Of a stretch of DNA of 64,000 nucleotides, positions 27,333 through 34,931 are shown piece after piece (position 1 is the stretch's first letter; each line of letters starts with the position of its first letter). The position numbers were made by a program, and so were the translations under genes. Below the pieces are notes generated by a model, which did no database searches, was not told where the DNA came from, and worked only from the letters and a program-made list of their open reading frames with translations. Source of the DNA: Achromobacter ruhlandii (GTDB lineage Bacteria > Pseudomonadota > Gammaproteobacteria > Burkholderiales > Burkholderiaceae_B); the NCBI RefSeq assembly GCF_902859695.1, contig NZ_CADIJL010000012.1:114893-178892 (forward strand). Reading direction: 5' to 3'.

Positions 27333-28343
27333 ATGCCATTGACCGATGACCGCTACGCCCGACTGGATGCCGCCCGCTGGCTCGCCGCCGCGGCGGTGGT
27401 GCTGCTGCATAGCGCCGCCCTGATCGTCAGCGAACCAGCGGCGTTCGGCAAGGGCGCCTGGCTGGCCGCCAATATCTATGATTCGGCGGCGCGCTGGTGC
27501 GTGCCCGTGTTCGTGATGGTCAGCGGCGCCCTGCTGCTCGACCCCGCCAGACCGCAGGACGCGCGCCGCTTCTACAGCAAGCGGGCCGCGCGGATCCTGA
27601 CGCCGCTGGTGTTCTGGAGCCTGTTCTACCTGGCCTGGCGCACCGGCTTGGACTGGTGGGACGACGGCCATGTCGATTTTTCCTTCTGGCCGCGCAAGGT
27701 CGCCCAGGGCGAGCCCTACTACCATCTCTGGTACCTCTACATGATTGTGGGGCTGTACCTGTTCGCGCCGCTGGTGCGGCTGCTGTATGCGCGCAGCACG
27801 CCGCGCTCGCGTTCGCTGTGGGTGGTGGGCATCCTGGGCCTGGCGATCCTCGATGCGCTCTATCGCCGCGCCCTCGGCGCGCAGCCGGGTTTCTTCCTGA
27901 CCTGGTTCCTGCCCTATCTGGGCTATTTCGTGGCCGGCCGCCAGATCTTCGATGGCGAACTACGTGTGCCGCGTCCGGCCCTGGTGCTGGCCGCGAGCGT
28001 GGCAGCCACGGCCCTGGGTGTGTACACCATGTCCAGCAACCGGACGCTGGACACCTATTTCTACGATTACTTCAGCCTGACCGTGCCATTCATGTCGCTG
28101 GCGGCGTTCCAGTGCATCGTCTCGTCGCCCCGGCTGCCGCGGCTGGCATCGCTGGCCCCGCTGACCTTCGGGGTCTACCTGATCCATCCGGTGTTCCTGG
28201 ATGTGGCGCACCGCGCCGGCGCCATCAGCGGCGCGGGTCGCGACGCCTGGGTCGTGCCTTTGCTGACCCTGGCGGTGTTTGCCTTGTCCGCCGCCAGCAG
28301 TTGGCTGTTGCGGCGCCATCCCGCCACCCGCAAGCTGGTCTGA
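27333..28343 (+). CDS. acyltransferase family membrane protein (Acyltransferase_3)
   Basis: 336 residues with about ten hydrophobic helices. It opens YARLDAARWLAAAAVVLLHSAAL, the arginine/histidine motif of Acyltransferase_3, and ends with FGVYLIHPVFLDV, its usual late motif. Family members move acyl groups (often acetyl or succinyl) onto surface sugars. No polysaccharide genes are adjacent, so the acceptor is unknown. It has its own start region with GGGAG before the ATG; no clear terminator follows in the 375-bp gap. Confidence 0.85.
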   Translation: MPLTDDRYARLDAARWLAAAAVVLLHSAALIVSEPAAFGKGAWLAANIYDSAARWCVPVFVMVSGALLLDPARPQDARRFYSKRAARILTPLVFWSLFYLAWRTGLDWWDDGHVDFSFWPRKVAQGEPYYHLWYLYMIVGLYLFAPLVRLLYARSTPRSRSLWVVGILGLAILDALYRRALGAQPGFFLTWFLPYLGYFVAGRQIFDGELRVPRPALVLAASVAATALGVYTMSSNRTLDTYFYDYFSLTVPFMSLAAFQCIVSSPRLPRLASLAPLTFGVYLIHPVFLDVAHRAGAISGAGRDAWVVPLLTLAVFALSAASSWLLRRHPATRKLV

Positions 28344-28400
28344 AAAACCTACGCCGCGCAAGGTTATTCGGGTTTTGCGCGGGGTCAAATCAACACGGCC

Positions 28401-28430
28401 GGATCTTCACTAAGCTTCACCGATCTTCAC
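28401..28430. promoter_or_regulatory. three helically phased CTTCAC direct repeats
   Basis: Three 10-bp blocks each ending CTTCAC (two of them ATCTTCAC) repeat with a period of exactly 10 bp, so they face the same side of the helix. They end 23 bases before a TACAAT -10-like hexamer. Response-regulator sites often look like this. Confidence 0.5.
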
Positions 28431-28453
28431 GGGCGTGGGGAAAAGGGTTGGGG

Positions 28454-28459
28454 TACAAT
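28454..28459 (+). promoter_or_regulatory. -10-like element of the Rieske gene leader
   Basis: TACAAT matches the sigma-70 -10 consensus at five of six positions. No good -35 is present at 17 bp, fitting an activated promoter. If used, transcription would start near 28466, inside the first arm of the long stem described for the leader. Confidence 0.4.
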
Positions 28460-28687
28460 GGACGGCTTACTTGATCGGCCAGACACCGATTTTTCTTCGC
28501 GCCAGAACGGATTTGCGGATTTGGCCACCGCCCCTTGCAAACCGTGTTTGCAAAACCGCGAAAGCGGCCGGGGACGTGGCAATGTTCAAGCCGTCCTGGC
28601 TTTTTAACGCCGGGCCGCCCCAGAAAGAGGCCCCCATTTGAGGGCAGTCAGCCCACCTGGTACGTAGTACACAGTGGGCGCGGCGTT
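28460..28687 (+). promoter_or_regulatory. strongly structured leader with switch-like pairing, candidate regulatory RNA
   Basis: This 375-bp gap holds no ORF but contains nested perfect helices. Outer stem: GGACGGCTT (28460-28468) with AAGCCGTCC (28588-28596). Inner stem: GCCAC-CCCC (28524-28534) with GGGG-GTGGC (28570-28580). It encloses an 8-bp hairpin (28535-28553) and a CCGC-GAAA-GCGG tetraloop hairpin (28556-28567). AAGCC at 28588 can instead pair with GGCTT at 28598-28602, followed by T3, a terminator-like alternative. A second three-way junction (28606-28687) holds hairpins 28630-28645 and 28651-28679. It precedes the Rieske gene's GGAGGG site. I recognise no known RNA family. Confidence 0.55.
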
Positions 28688-28718
28688 GGGGGAAATATTC
28701 ATCCGAGCGGAGGGAATC

Positions 28719-29867
28719 ATGACCGACATCGGTCGGATGGCACATGTTGTGCCAGCTCGCACCCAGCTACCCGTCAGTGCTTACTTTGACGAAGCCCTCT
28801 TTGCCCGCGAGCAAGAACTCATTTTCAAGCAATCCTCGCTGTACGTCGGCCACCAGAAGCTGGTGCCCGAAGTCGGGGATTGGCGCACCTTGGCCCAGGA
28901 AAATGGAGGGCGCGTGCTGGTTCGCAACCAGCAGGGCGTTGACCTCATCTCAAATGTCTGCCGCCACCGCCAGGCATTGATGCTGGGCGGCCAAGCCGGC
29001 GACGTCACCGGCCATTGCAATTCGCACGGCAGCCTCAAGGCCACCGGCGGCAACATCGTCTGCCCGCTGCACCGCTGGACCTACAACAACCGGGGCGAGC
29101 TGCTGGGCGCGCCGCAGTTCGACACCACGCCGTGCATGAACCTGCAGAAGTTCCGTCTGCGTGATTGCCACGGCCTGCTGTTCGAAGGCCCGCGCGACCC
29201 GGCCGCCGACATGGCGCCGCTGTTCGCGCGCCCGGAGTTCGACTTCGGCGATTACGTGCTGGACCACGTCGAAGTGCACCAGTGCAACTACAACTGGAAG
29301 ACCTTCATCGAGGTGTATCTGGAGGACTACCACGTCGGCCCGTTCCACCCCGGCCTGGGCCGCTTCGTCACCTGCGACGACCTGACCTGGGAGTTCAACG
29401 ACTGGTACAGCCTGCAGAAGGTCGGCGTGCACAACGCGCTGGCCCAGCCGGGTTCGGACGTGTACAGGCAATGGCATGATCGCCTGCTGTCGTTCCGCGA
29501 CGGCGATGCGCCGGATTTCGGCGCCGTCTGGGTCACGTATTTTCCGACCCACATGATCGAGCTGTATCCGCACGTGCTGGTGCTGTCGACGTTGTACCCG
29601 AAGAGCCCGCAGGAAACGGTCAACGTGGTCGAGTTCTACTACCCCGAGGAAATCGCCGCCTTTGAGCGCGAGTTCGTCGAGGCGCAGCGCGCGGCCTACA
29701 TGGAAACGGCGATCGAGGACGACGAGATCGCCGAGCGCATGGACGCCGGCCGCAAGGCGCTGATGCTGCGCGGCGTGAACGAGACCGGTCCTTACCAGTC
29801 GCCCATGGAAGACGGCATGCAGCACTTCCATGAGTGGTACCGCCGTATCATGCAGGAGCGGCTCTGA
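28719..29867 (+). CDS. Rieske-type non-heme iron oxygenase, alpha subunit
   Basis: 382 residues. Rieske 2Fe-2S ligands C81, H83, C115 and H118 are followed by the catalytic domain with mononuclear iron ligands H205 and H210 in EVYLEDYHVGPFHPG. The gap between the two Rieske pairs (H83 to C115) is 31 residues, against about 16-17 in most family members; the insert is rich in glycine and polar residues. The protein resembles single-subunit alpha chains such as choline- or carnitine-type oxygenases more than multi-component ring dioxygenases. No ferredoxin or reductase gene adjoins. The ATG at 28719 has GGAGGG upstream. It converges on the phosphonate operon, so a role there is possible but unproven. 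Confidence 0.9.
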   Translation: MTDIGRMAHVVPARTQLPVSAYFDEALFAREQELIFKQSSLYVGHQKLVPEVGDWRTLAQENGGRVLVRNQQGVDLISNVCRHRQALMLGGQAGDVTGHCNSHGSLKATGGNIVCPLHRWTYNNRGELLGAPQFDTTPCMNLQKFRLRDCHGLLFEGPRDPAADMAPLFARPEFDFGDYVLDHVEVHQCNYNWKTFIEVYLEDYHVGPFHPGLGRFVTCDDLTWEFNDWYSLQKVGVHNALAQPGSDVYRQWHDRLLSFRDGDAPDFGAVWVTYFPTHMIELYPHVLVLSTLYPKSPQETVNVVEFYYPEEIAAFEREFVEAQRAAYMETAIEDDEIAERMDAGRKALMLRGVNETGPYQSPMEDGMQHFHEWYRRIMQERL

Positions 29868-29886
29868 GGACACGCTCCGCCAACGC

Positions 29887-29918
29887 AAAAGGGCTCGCGA
29901 TCGCGAGCCCTTTCTTTT
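29887..29918. terminator. bidirectional intrinsic terminator
   Basis: A 20-bp perfect palindrome (29891-29910) with an A-run before and a T-rich run after it lies between the convergent Rieske and FAD oxidoreductase genes. Confidence 0.9.
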
Positions 29919-29933
29919 TGCCGGGGCGGCTGC

Positions 29934-31064
29934 TCAGCGGCCGAGGGCGGCGGCGACGGTGCGCTCCCCGATCGCCAGTCCGACCGTCATGCCCACGCCC
30001 GAATGCATCACCGCCACCGTGGTGGCGGCATCCACCGGCATCACGGAGAACGGCGCGGGGCCGTGCGTGCCATAGACGCCCTGCCAGCGCTCCAGCACCC
30101 GCAGCCGCGCCCCCAGCGCCTGCGACGCCAGGTCCAGCATGGCGTTGTCGACCGCCTCGTCGTTGAACGGGAAGGCATCCTGGCCGTAGCGGTGCGAGTC
30201 GCCGATGATCAGCTCGCCATAAGGCGTGGGGCTGATCAGCAGGTGGATGCCGTTTTCCAGCAGCATCGGCGTGCGCGCATGGATCTGCGCGCGCAGCGCC
30301 AGCGCCGACGGCAGGTCGGAGAAGGCGCCGTAGTGCACGCAGGACAGGCCAGTCAATAGCGGGCGGTCCAGCGCCATCGGACGCGTCTCGAAGGCCGCGC
30401 GCAGCATCTGCAGGCGCGTCACCTCCAGGTTCAGCGGCGCGAACTGTTCGGGCAGCAGCGTCAGGTAGTCATGGCCGGGACACACGAAGACGTGCGCACC
30501 GGCGAAGTCGCCCGCGGTGGTCGCGACCTGCCCTTGCTCGACGGCGCGCGCCAGGGTGCCGGTGACGAATTCGACGCCCAGCGAATCGGCCAGGTAGCGC
30601 GTGATGGCCGGCAAGGCCTCGCGCGAGTAGATCTGCAGGTCGTCCAGCCCGCGCAGCGCGGCGCAGTGGTGCGCCAGCTGGCCGTCATACAGCTTTGCCA
30701 CCTCACGGCCCGACAGCAGCTCGGCGCGATAGCCTTCCTGTTGCAGGCGGGTCCGGGCGAATTCGTCCAGCACGTCGGCCTCGCCAGCGTCGCGCGCCAA
30801 CACCAGCGCGCCGTTGGCTCGCACATGGAAGCCGGCCTGGGATGCCAGGTCCAGCCACAGCTCGCGCGCCTGCTGGGCGTGCGACAGCATCATGCCGGGA
30901 GCCTGGCCGGTGACGATCACCTGACCGAAATTGCGGATGGTCGCGCCATGCGCCTGGCGGCTGCGTTCGATCACGGCCACCGACAGGCCGCGCTTGGCGG
31001 CGGCCCAGGCGTGGGCGATGCCCAGCATGCCGGCGCCGACCACGACTACGTCGAATTTTTTCAT
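29934..31064 (-). CDS. TIGR03364-type FAD-dependent oxidoreductase of phosphonate catabolism
   Basis: 376 residues of the DAO/glycine-oxidase fold. FAD-binding VVVVGAGMLGIAHAWAAAKRG opens the protein and GVGMTVGLAIGERTVAAAL closes it. The cluster context and sequence match TIGR03364, oxidoreductases found with PhnX; related proteins (PbfD) oxidise 2-aminoethylphosphonate or its N-methyl form to phosphonoacetaldehyde. Here no PhnW transaminase is present, so this enzyme probably supplies PhnX. It is the last gene of the minus-strand operon, 87 bases after the binding-protein gene, and two stable hairpins lie in that gap. Confidence 0.88.
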   Translation of the reverse strand: MKKFDVVVVGAGMLGIAHAWAAAKRGLSVAVIERSRQAHGATIRNFGQVIVTGQAPGMMLSHAQQARELWLDLASQAGFHVRANGALVLARDAGEADVLDEFARTRLQQEGYRAELLSGREVAKLYDGQLAHHCAALRGLDDLQIYSREALPAITRYLADSLGVEFVTGTLARAVEQGQVATTAGDFAGAHVFVCPGHDYLTLLPEQFAPLNLEVTRLQMLRAAFETRPMALDRPLLTGLSCVHYGAFSDLPSALALRAQIHARTPMLLENGIHLLISPTPYGELIIGDSHRYGQDAFPFNDEAVDNAMLDLASQALGARLRVLERWQGVYGTHGPAPFSVMPVDAATTVAVMHSGVGMTVGLAIGERTVAAALGR

Positions 31065-31091
31065 TTGGAAAACGAGGCAAAGAGGTTGCGC

Positions 31092-31142
31092 GGGAAGCGC
31101 CCGCCCGGGCGCTTCCCCTGCCGCGGCGGCGTGGCCGCCGCG
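31092..31142 (-). repeat. two intercistronic hairpins between binding-protein and oxidoreductase genes
   Basis: A 12-bp perfect stem with a two-base loop (31092-31117) and a 9-bp perfect stem with a three-base loop (31122-31142) follow the binding-protein gene. Neither has a T-run. Such hairpins often stabilise binding-protein mRNA and lower expression of the next gene. Confidence 0.65.
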
Positions 31143-31151
31143 TTGGCCCGA

Positions 31152-32174
31152 TTACTTCTTCTTGGGCTCGGACTTGCCGTCGTAGCGGCGGGTCCACTCG
31201 GCGATGATGCGATCGCGGTTGGTGGCGGCCCAGACGAAGTCGTTCTTGATCATGCGCTTGGTCAGGTCGGCCGGCAGGTTGGGGTTGGACGTGGCGATCG
31301 AGGGAATCGCCAGCACCGCGAAGTTGGCCTTGTACAGCTCGTTGGCCTCGCGGCTGGCCGAGAAGTCGGCCAGCTTGCGCGCGGCTTCCAGGTTCTTGGT
31401 GCCCTTGACGATGGCGGTGGCTTCGACTTCCCAGCCCAGCCCTTCCGACGGGAACACGGCTTCGACCGGCGCGCCGTCGGCCTTGAGCTTGGCGGCGCGG
31501 TAGTCAAACGACACGCCGATCGGGAATTCGCCGGCGGCGGCCATGTTGCACGGCTTGGAGCCCGAGTGCGTGTACGAACCGATGTTCTTGTGCAGGGCGT
31601 CCATGTAGGCCCAGCCCTTTTCTTCGCCGAAGATCTGCAGCCAGGCGCTGACGTCCAGGAAGCCCGTGCCCGACGAGGCCGGGTTCGGCATGACGATCTT
31701 GCCGGCGTAGACCGGCTTGGTCAGGTCTTGCCACGATTCGGGCTTGGGCAGCTTCTGCTTTTCGGCTTCGACGGTGTTAAAGCAGATGGCGGCGGCAAAG
31801 CCGTCCATGCCGACCCAGGTGGGCTCGGCCTTGGCATCGCGCATGTTGGCGGCGATCTGGTCCAGGCCCTTGGGGGCGTAGGGCTGCAGCATGCCTTCCT
31901 TGTCCATCAGGCCCAGCGAGGTGCCGGCCAGGCCCCAGATCACGTCGGCCTTGGGGTTGCTCTTTTCGGCCAGCAGCTTGGCGGTGATGATGCCGGTGGA
32001 GTCGCGCACCCACTGGATCTTGATGTCGGGGTTGGCCTTCTCGAAGGCGGCCTGGTAGGCCTTGATCTGGTCGGCTTCCAGCGCCGTGTAGACGGTCAGC
32101 GTGGTCTCGGCGGAAGCGGCGCCGGTGATGCCGGCGAAAGCGGCGGCTAGGGCAAGCAGCGTGAAGCGTTTCAT
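31152..32174 (-). CDS. 2-aminoethylphosphonate ABC transporter substrate-binding protein (TIGR03261 type)
   Basis: 340 residues with a signal peptide (AGAASA-ETTLTVYTALEADQ). The fold is an iron/spermidine-type periplasmic binding protein: VYTALEADQIKAY, WGLAGTSLGLM, GKIVMPNPASSGTGFLDVSAWLQ and the lysine-rich end. Ligand assignment to 2-aminoethylphosphonate rests on the operon (phnX, matching ATPase and permease); the group is also called AepX/PhnS2. It lies after phnX in the operon, 114 bases downstream, a gap long enough for processing or an internal promoter. Confidence 0.9.
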   Translation of the reverse strand: MKRFTLLALAAAFAGITGAASAETTLTVYTALEADQIKAYQAAFEKANPDIKIQWVRDSTGIITAKLLAEKSNPKADVIWGLAGTSLGLMDKEGMLQPYAPKGLDQIAANMRDAKAEPTWVGMDGFAAAICFNTVEAEKQKLPKPESWQDLTKPVYAGKIVMPNPASSGTGFLDVSAWLQIFGEEKGWAYMDALHKNIGSYTHSGSKPCNMAAAGEFPIGVSFDYRAAKLKADGAPVEAVFPSEGLGWEVEATAIVKGTKNLEAARKLADFSASREANELYKANFAVLAIPSIATSNPNLPADLTKRMIKNDFVWAATNRDRIIAEWTRRYDGKSEPKKK

Positions 32175-32288
32175 GAGGGTACTCCGTGGGTGAGCGGAAA
32201 AAGGGTGAGTCGGGTCGCCGCGGCCGGCCCATGCCCGCCGCGGTGCGTTGCGAAAAAAAGTTGGGTCAGGATCCCGGCGTGGACGGCC

Positions 32289-33110
32289 TCAGGGTCGCTG
32301 CCCCGCCGCCAGGCGGGATTCGATATCGGCAATCACGCCGGGCAGGTCGGCCACGGTGTCGATCAGGTAGTGCGGCGCGGCGCCCGACAATTCACGGCCG
32401 GCGCGTTCGCGGGCCGCCTGGCGGCCGTTCTCGTCCAGGCTCAGGTATTCGTCCAGCGTCAGGCCGGCGGCGTTGCCCGACAGCAGCAGGCCGACGGTCC
32501 ACATGCCGGCGCGGCGGCCTTCCTCGATGCCGGGAGCGGTGTCGTCGACCTTGACGCAGCCGGCCACATCCGCCAGGCCCAGCTCCACCACGTTCTTGAG
32601 CGCCATGGCCGGCGCCGGGCGCGCGCGTGGCACGTCGTCGCTGGCGACGATGCAATCGGGTTCGAGGCCTTCGCCGGCGGCGCGCTCGACCACGCGGCGC
32701 ATCACGCTGCCGGGGTAGCCTGAGCACGAGCCGATCTTCAGGCCGCGCTGGCGCAGCGCGCGCAGCAGCTCGGCCGCGCCGGGAATGGCCGCCGAGTACT
32801 GCGCCACTTTGTCCAGCTGCATCGGCAGGAAGCGCTCGTAGATGGCGGTGACGTCGTCGTCGGTCGGCAGGCGGCCGAACCGGGCCTGGTATTGATTGGC
32901 AATGGCGGGTTCGTCGCACAGCGCGCGGATGTGGTCCCACTTGCCCACGCCCATCGGGCCGCGGGCCTGCTCCAGCGTGACCTCCATGCCGAACTCGGCG
33001 AAGGCGTCGACGAACACCTTGGTCGGGGCAAACGAACCGAAGTCGACCAGCGTGCCGGCCCAATCGAAAATCACCGCTTCCAGGCGGACGGGCAGAGGCG
33101 AAACAGTCAT
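32289..33110 (-). CDS. phnX: phosphonoacetaldehyde hydrolase
   Basis: 273 residues of the HAD superfamily. The nucleophile D16 lies in [14 protein letters not shown], the Schiff-base lysine K57 in GVGKWDHIR, and the metal-binding VDDTAPG at 188-194. These match D12, K53 and D186 of the Bacillus cereus enzyme with a constant shift of four. PhnX splits phosphonoacetaldehyde into acetaldehyde and phosphate. It lies 27 bases after the permease gene and ahead of the binding-protein gene. Cytoplasmic. Confidence 0.97.
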   Translation of the reverse strand: MTVSPLPVRLEAVIFDWAGTLVDFGSFAPTKVFVDAFAEFGMEVTLEQARGPMGVGKWDHIRALCDEPAIANQYQARFGRLPTDDDVTAIYERFLPMQLDKVAQYSAAIPGAAELLRALRQRGLKIGSCSGYPGSVMRRVVERAAGEGLEPDCIVASDDVPRARPAPAMALKNVVELGLADVAGCVKVDDTAPGIEEGRRAGMWTVGLLLSGNAAGLTLDEYLSLDENGRQAARERAGRELSGAAPHYLIDTVADLPGVIADIESRLAAGQRP

Positions 33111-33137
33111 GAGGGTCTTCCTTGCAGAATATTCAAA

Positions 33138-34931
33138 TCAAAGAGTCGCGGGCCGGCGCCAGGCCTGGCTGCGCGCCACCAGGGCGCGGCTGGCCAGGTG
33201 CAGCAGCAGCGCCGCCACCGCCGAGCTGGCCATGATCACGGTGCACATGGCGGCGGCCGGGCCGATGAAGCCGGCGTCATCCATGTTCAGCACCGCGACG
33301 GCGGCCAGTACCGTGGACGGGCTGTACAGGAACACCACGGCCGACACGGTGGTCATGGCGGAAACGAACAGGTAGCGGGCGACGTCCAGCGCGGCCGGCA
33401 GGCACATCGGCAGCGTCACGCGCAGGAAGGTGGTCAGGCGCGGCACCTTGAGCGAGGCCGAGGCAGCCTCGAATTCCGGGTCCAGTGCGTTCAGCGCGGT
33501 GGCCGCCGTCAGGTGCGCGCTGGTGTAGAAGTGCACCACCGTGCACAGCACCAGCAGCGGCATGGTGCCGTACAGCACATTGAGCGGATTGGCGGCGCCG
33601 TTGAAGAAGAAGATGTAGCCCAGGCCCAGCACCAGGCCGGGCACGGCCATCGGCATCAGCGCCAGCATCCCCAGCACGCCGCGCAGGCCGCGCGACGACG
33701 CGCTGCGGGCCGGCACCTTTTCCATCATCCAGGCGCCCAGGAACACCACCACCGTGCCGATCAGCGCGGTGCAGAAGGCCAGTTCCAGGCTGTTGCGCCA
33801 GGCCAGCCAGCCGCCGCCATCCATGTTGTCGAAGTCGTAAGAACGCAGCGACAGCGACAGGTTGTAGGGCCACATCTTCACGAACGAGGCCCACACCGCC
33901 ACGCCGATGATGAGCAGCAGGAACCCGGCCATGGCGCCTGCCAGCAGCAGGAAGGCCGTGTCGCGCCGGCGGTTGGCGCCGGCCGCGTAGGGCTGGGCGC
34001 GGCCGCTCAGCTGGGCGCCCTGGCGGGCCCGCAGGCGGCGGTCCAGCACGAAGGTCAGCAGCGCCGGCAGCAACAGCAGGATGCCGATGGCGGCGCCCTT
34101 GGGGAAGTTCTGCTGGCCGACCACGGCCTTGTAGGCTTCCATCGCCAACACGTTGTAGTCGCCGCCCACCACCTTGGGCACGCCGAAGTCGGTCACCGTC
34201 AGCGTGAACACCACGCAGCAGGCCGAGAACACCGCATAGCGCGTGCCGGGCAGGGTCACCGTCACGAAGGTGCGCAACGGCCCGGCGCCCATGGCGCGCG
34301 CCGCGTCATAGAGGCGGCCGTCGGCCAGCGTCAGGCCGGTCAGCAGGATCATCAGCGCGTGCGGGAAGGTATAGAACGCCTCGCCCACCACGATGCCCCA
34401 GAAGCCATAGATGGTCGCGCCGCCGAACAGGCCTTTCAGCAGGCCCTGGTTGCCCAACAGGTATACCAGCGCGATGCCCGGCAGCAGCGACGGCGCCAGC
34501 AGCGGCAGCAGCGCGATGGTGCGCAGCAGGCCCTTGCCCGGAATGCGGCTGCGCGTCAGGGCGTAGGCGAAGGCATAGGCGCATGGCACCACCAGCATCA
34601 TGGTGACCACGCCCACCGTCAGGCTGCGCCCGACCATGCCGAGGAAACCGTCGGCGCCGATGATGCCCAGCACCACCGACAGGCCGGCCCAGTCGCCATT
34701 GGCGTCGGTGACCGACTTGGCCAGGATCGCCACCAGCGGCAGGGCCAGGAACAGCGCCAGGCCCAGCGCCAGGGCGCCCTGCCCGAGCGTCAGCCCGAAG
34801 GCGCCGACCCAGGCGGGCAGCGGCCGGCGGCCCAATGACGCAGCAACGGGGGCGACGGACGTGTCGGCGGGCATGGACATGGCGGCGGGGACGGGGCTCG
34901 CAGCCGGATCAAGCGTAGGCGCGAATCGCAT
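33138..34931 (-). CDS. 2-aminoethylphosphonate ABC transporter permease (TIGR03262 type)
   Basis: 597 residues with about twelve helices: two fused BPD_transp_1 permease domains (about 85-310 and 350-590), each with an EAA-type loop (for example YDAARAMGAGPLRTFVTVTLP). A fused permease is typical of Fbp-like importers. The ATG at 34931 is preferred because GGAG lies ten bases upstream, and it overlaps the ATPase gene by 23 bases; the ATG at 34880 is the alternative. It works with the ATPase and the periplasmic binding protein of this operon. Confidence 0.9.
   Translation of the reverse strand: MRFAPTLDPAASPVPAAMSMPADTSVAPVAASLGRRPLPAWVGAFGLTLGQGALALGLALFLALPLVAILAKSVTDANGDWAGLSVVLGIIGADGFLGMVGRSLTVGVVTMMLVVPCAYAFAYALTRSRIPGKGLLRTIALLPLLAPSLLPGIALVYLLGNQGLLKGLFGGATIYGFWGIVVGEAFYTFPHALMILLTGLTLADGRLYDAARAMGAGPLRTFVTVTLPGTRYAVFSACCVVFTLTVTDFGVPKVVGGDYNVLAMEAYKAVVGQQNFPKGAAIGILLLLPALLTFVLDRRLRARQGAQLSGRAQPYAAGANRRRDTAFLLLAGAMAGFLLLIIGVAVWASFVKMWPYNLSLSLRSYDFDNMDGGGWLAWRNSLELAFCTALIGTVVVFLGAWMMEKVPARSASSRGLRGVLGMLALMPMAVPGLVLGLGYIFFFNGAANPLNVLYGTMPLLVLCTVVHFYTSAHLTAATALNALDPEFEAASASLKVPRLTTFLRVTLPMCLPAALDVARYLFVSAMTTVSAVVFLYSPSTVLAAVAVLNMDDAGFIGPAAAMCTVIMASSAVAALLLHLASRALVARSQAWRRPATL

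Noticed and set aside
28641..28665. Similarity to the cobalamin riboswitch B12 box (AGTCAG...ACCTG)
   Set aside because: The central bases differ (CCC, not GGA), and the order and other conserved boxes of the cobalamin riboswitch are missing.
28460..28690. 6S RNA, RNase P RNA, tmRNA or SRP RNA
   Set aside because: None of their conserved core sequences is present, and the helices do not follow their layouts.
32892..34838. Long plus-strand open frame opposite the phosphonate transporter genes
   Set aside because: Composition is histidine-, glutamine- and arginine-rich with no domain; it is an antisense shadow typical of GC-rich DNA. The same holds for frames opposite infB, typA, polA and dxs.
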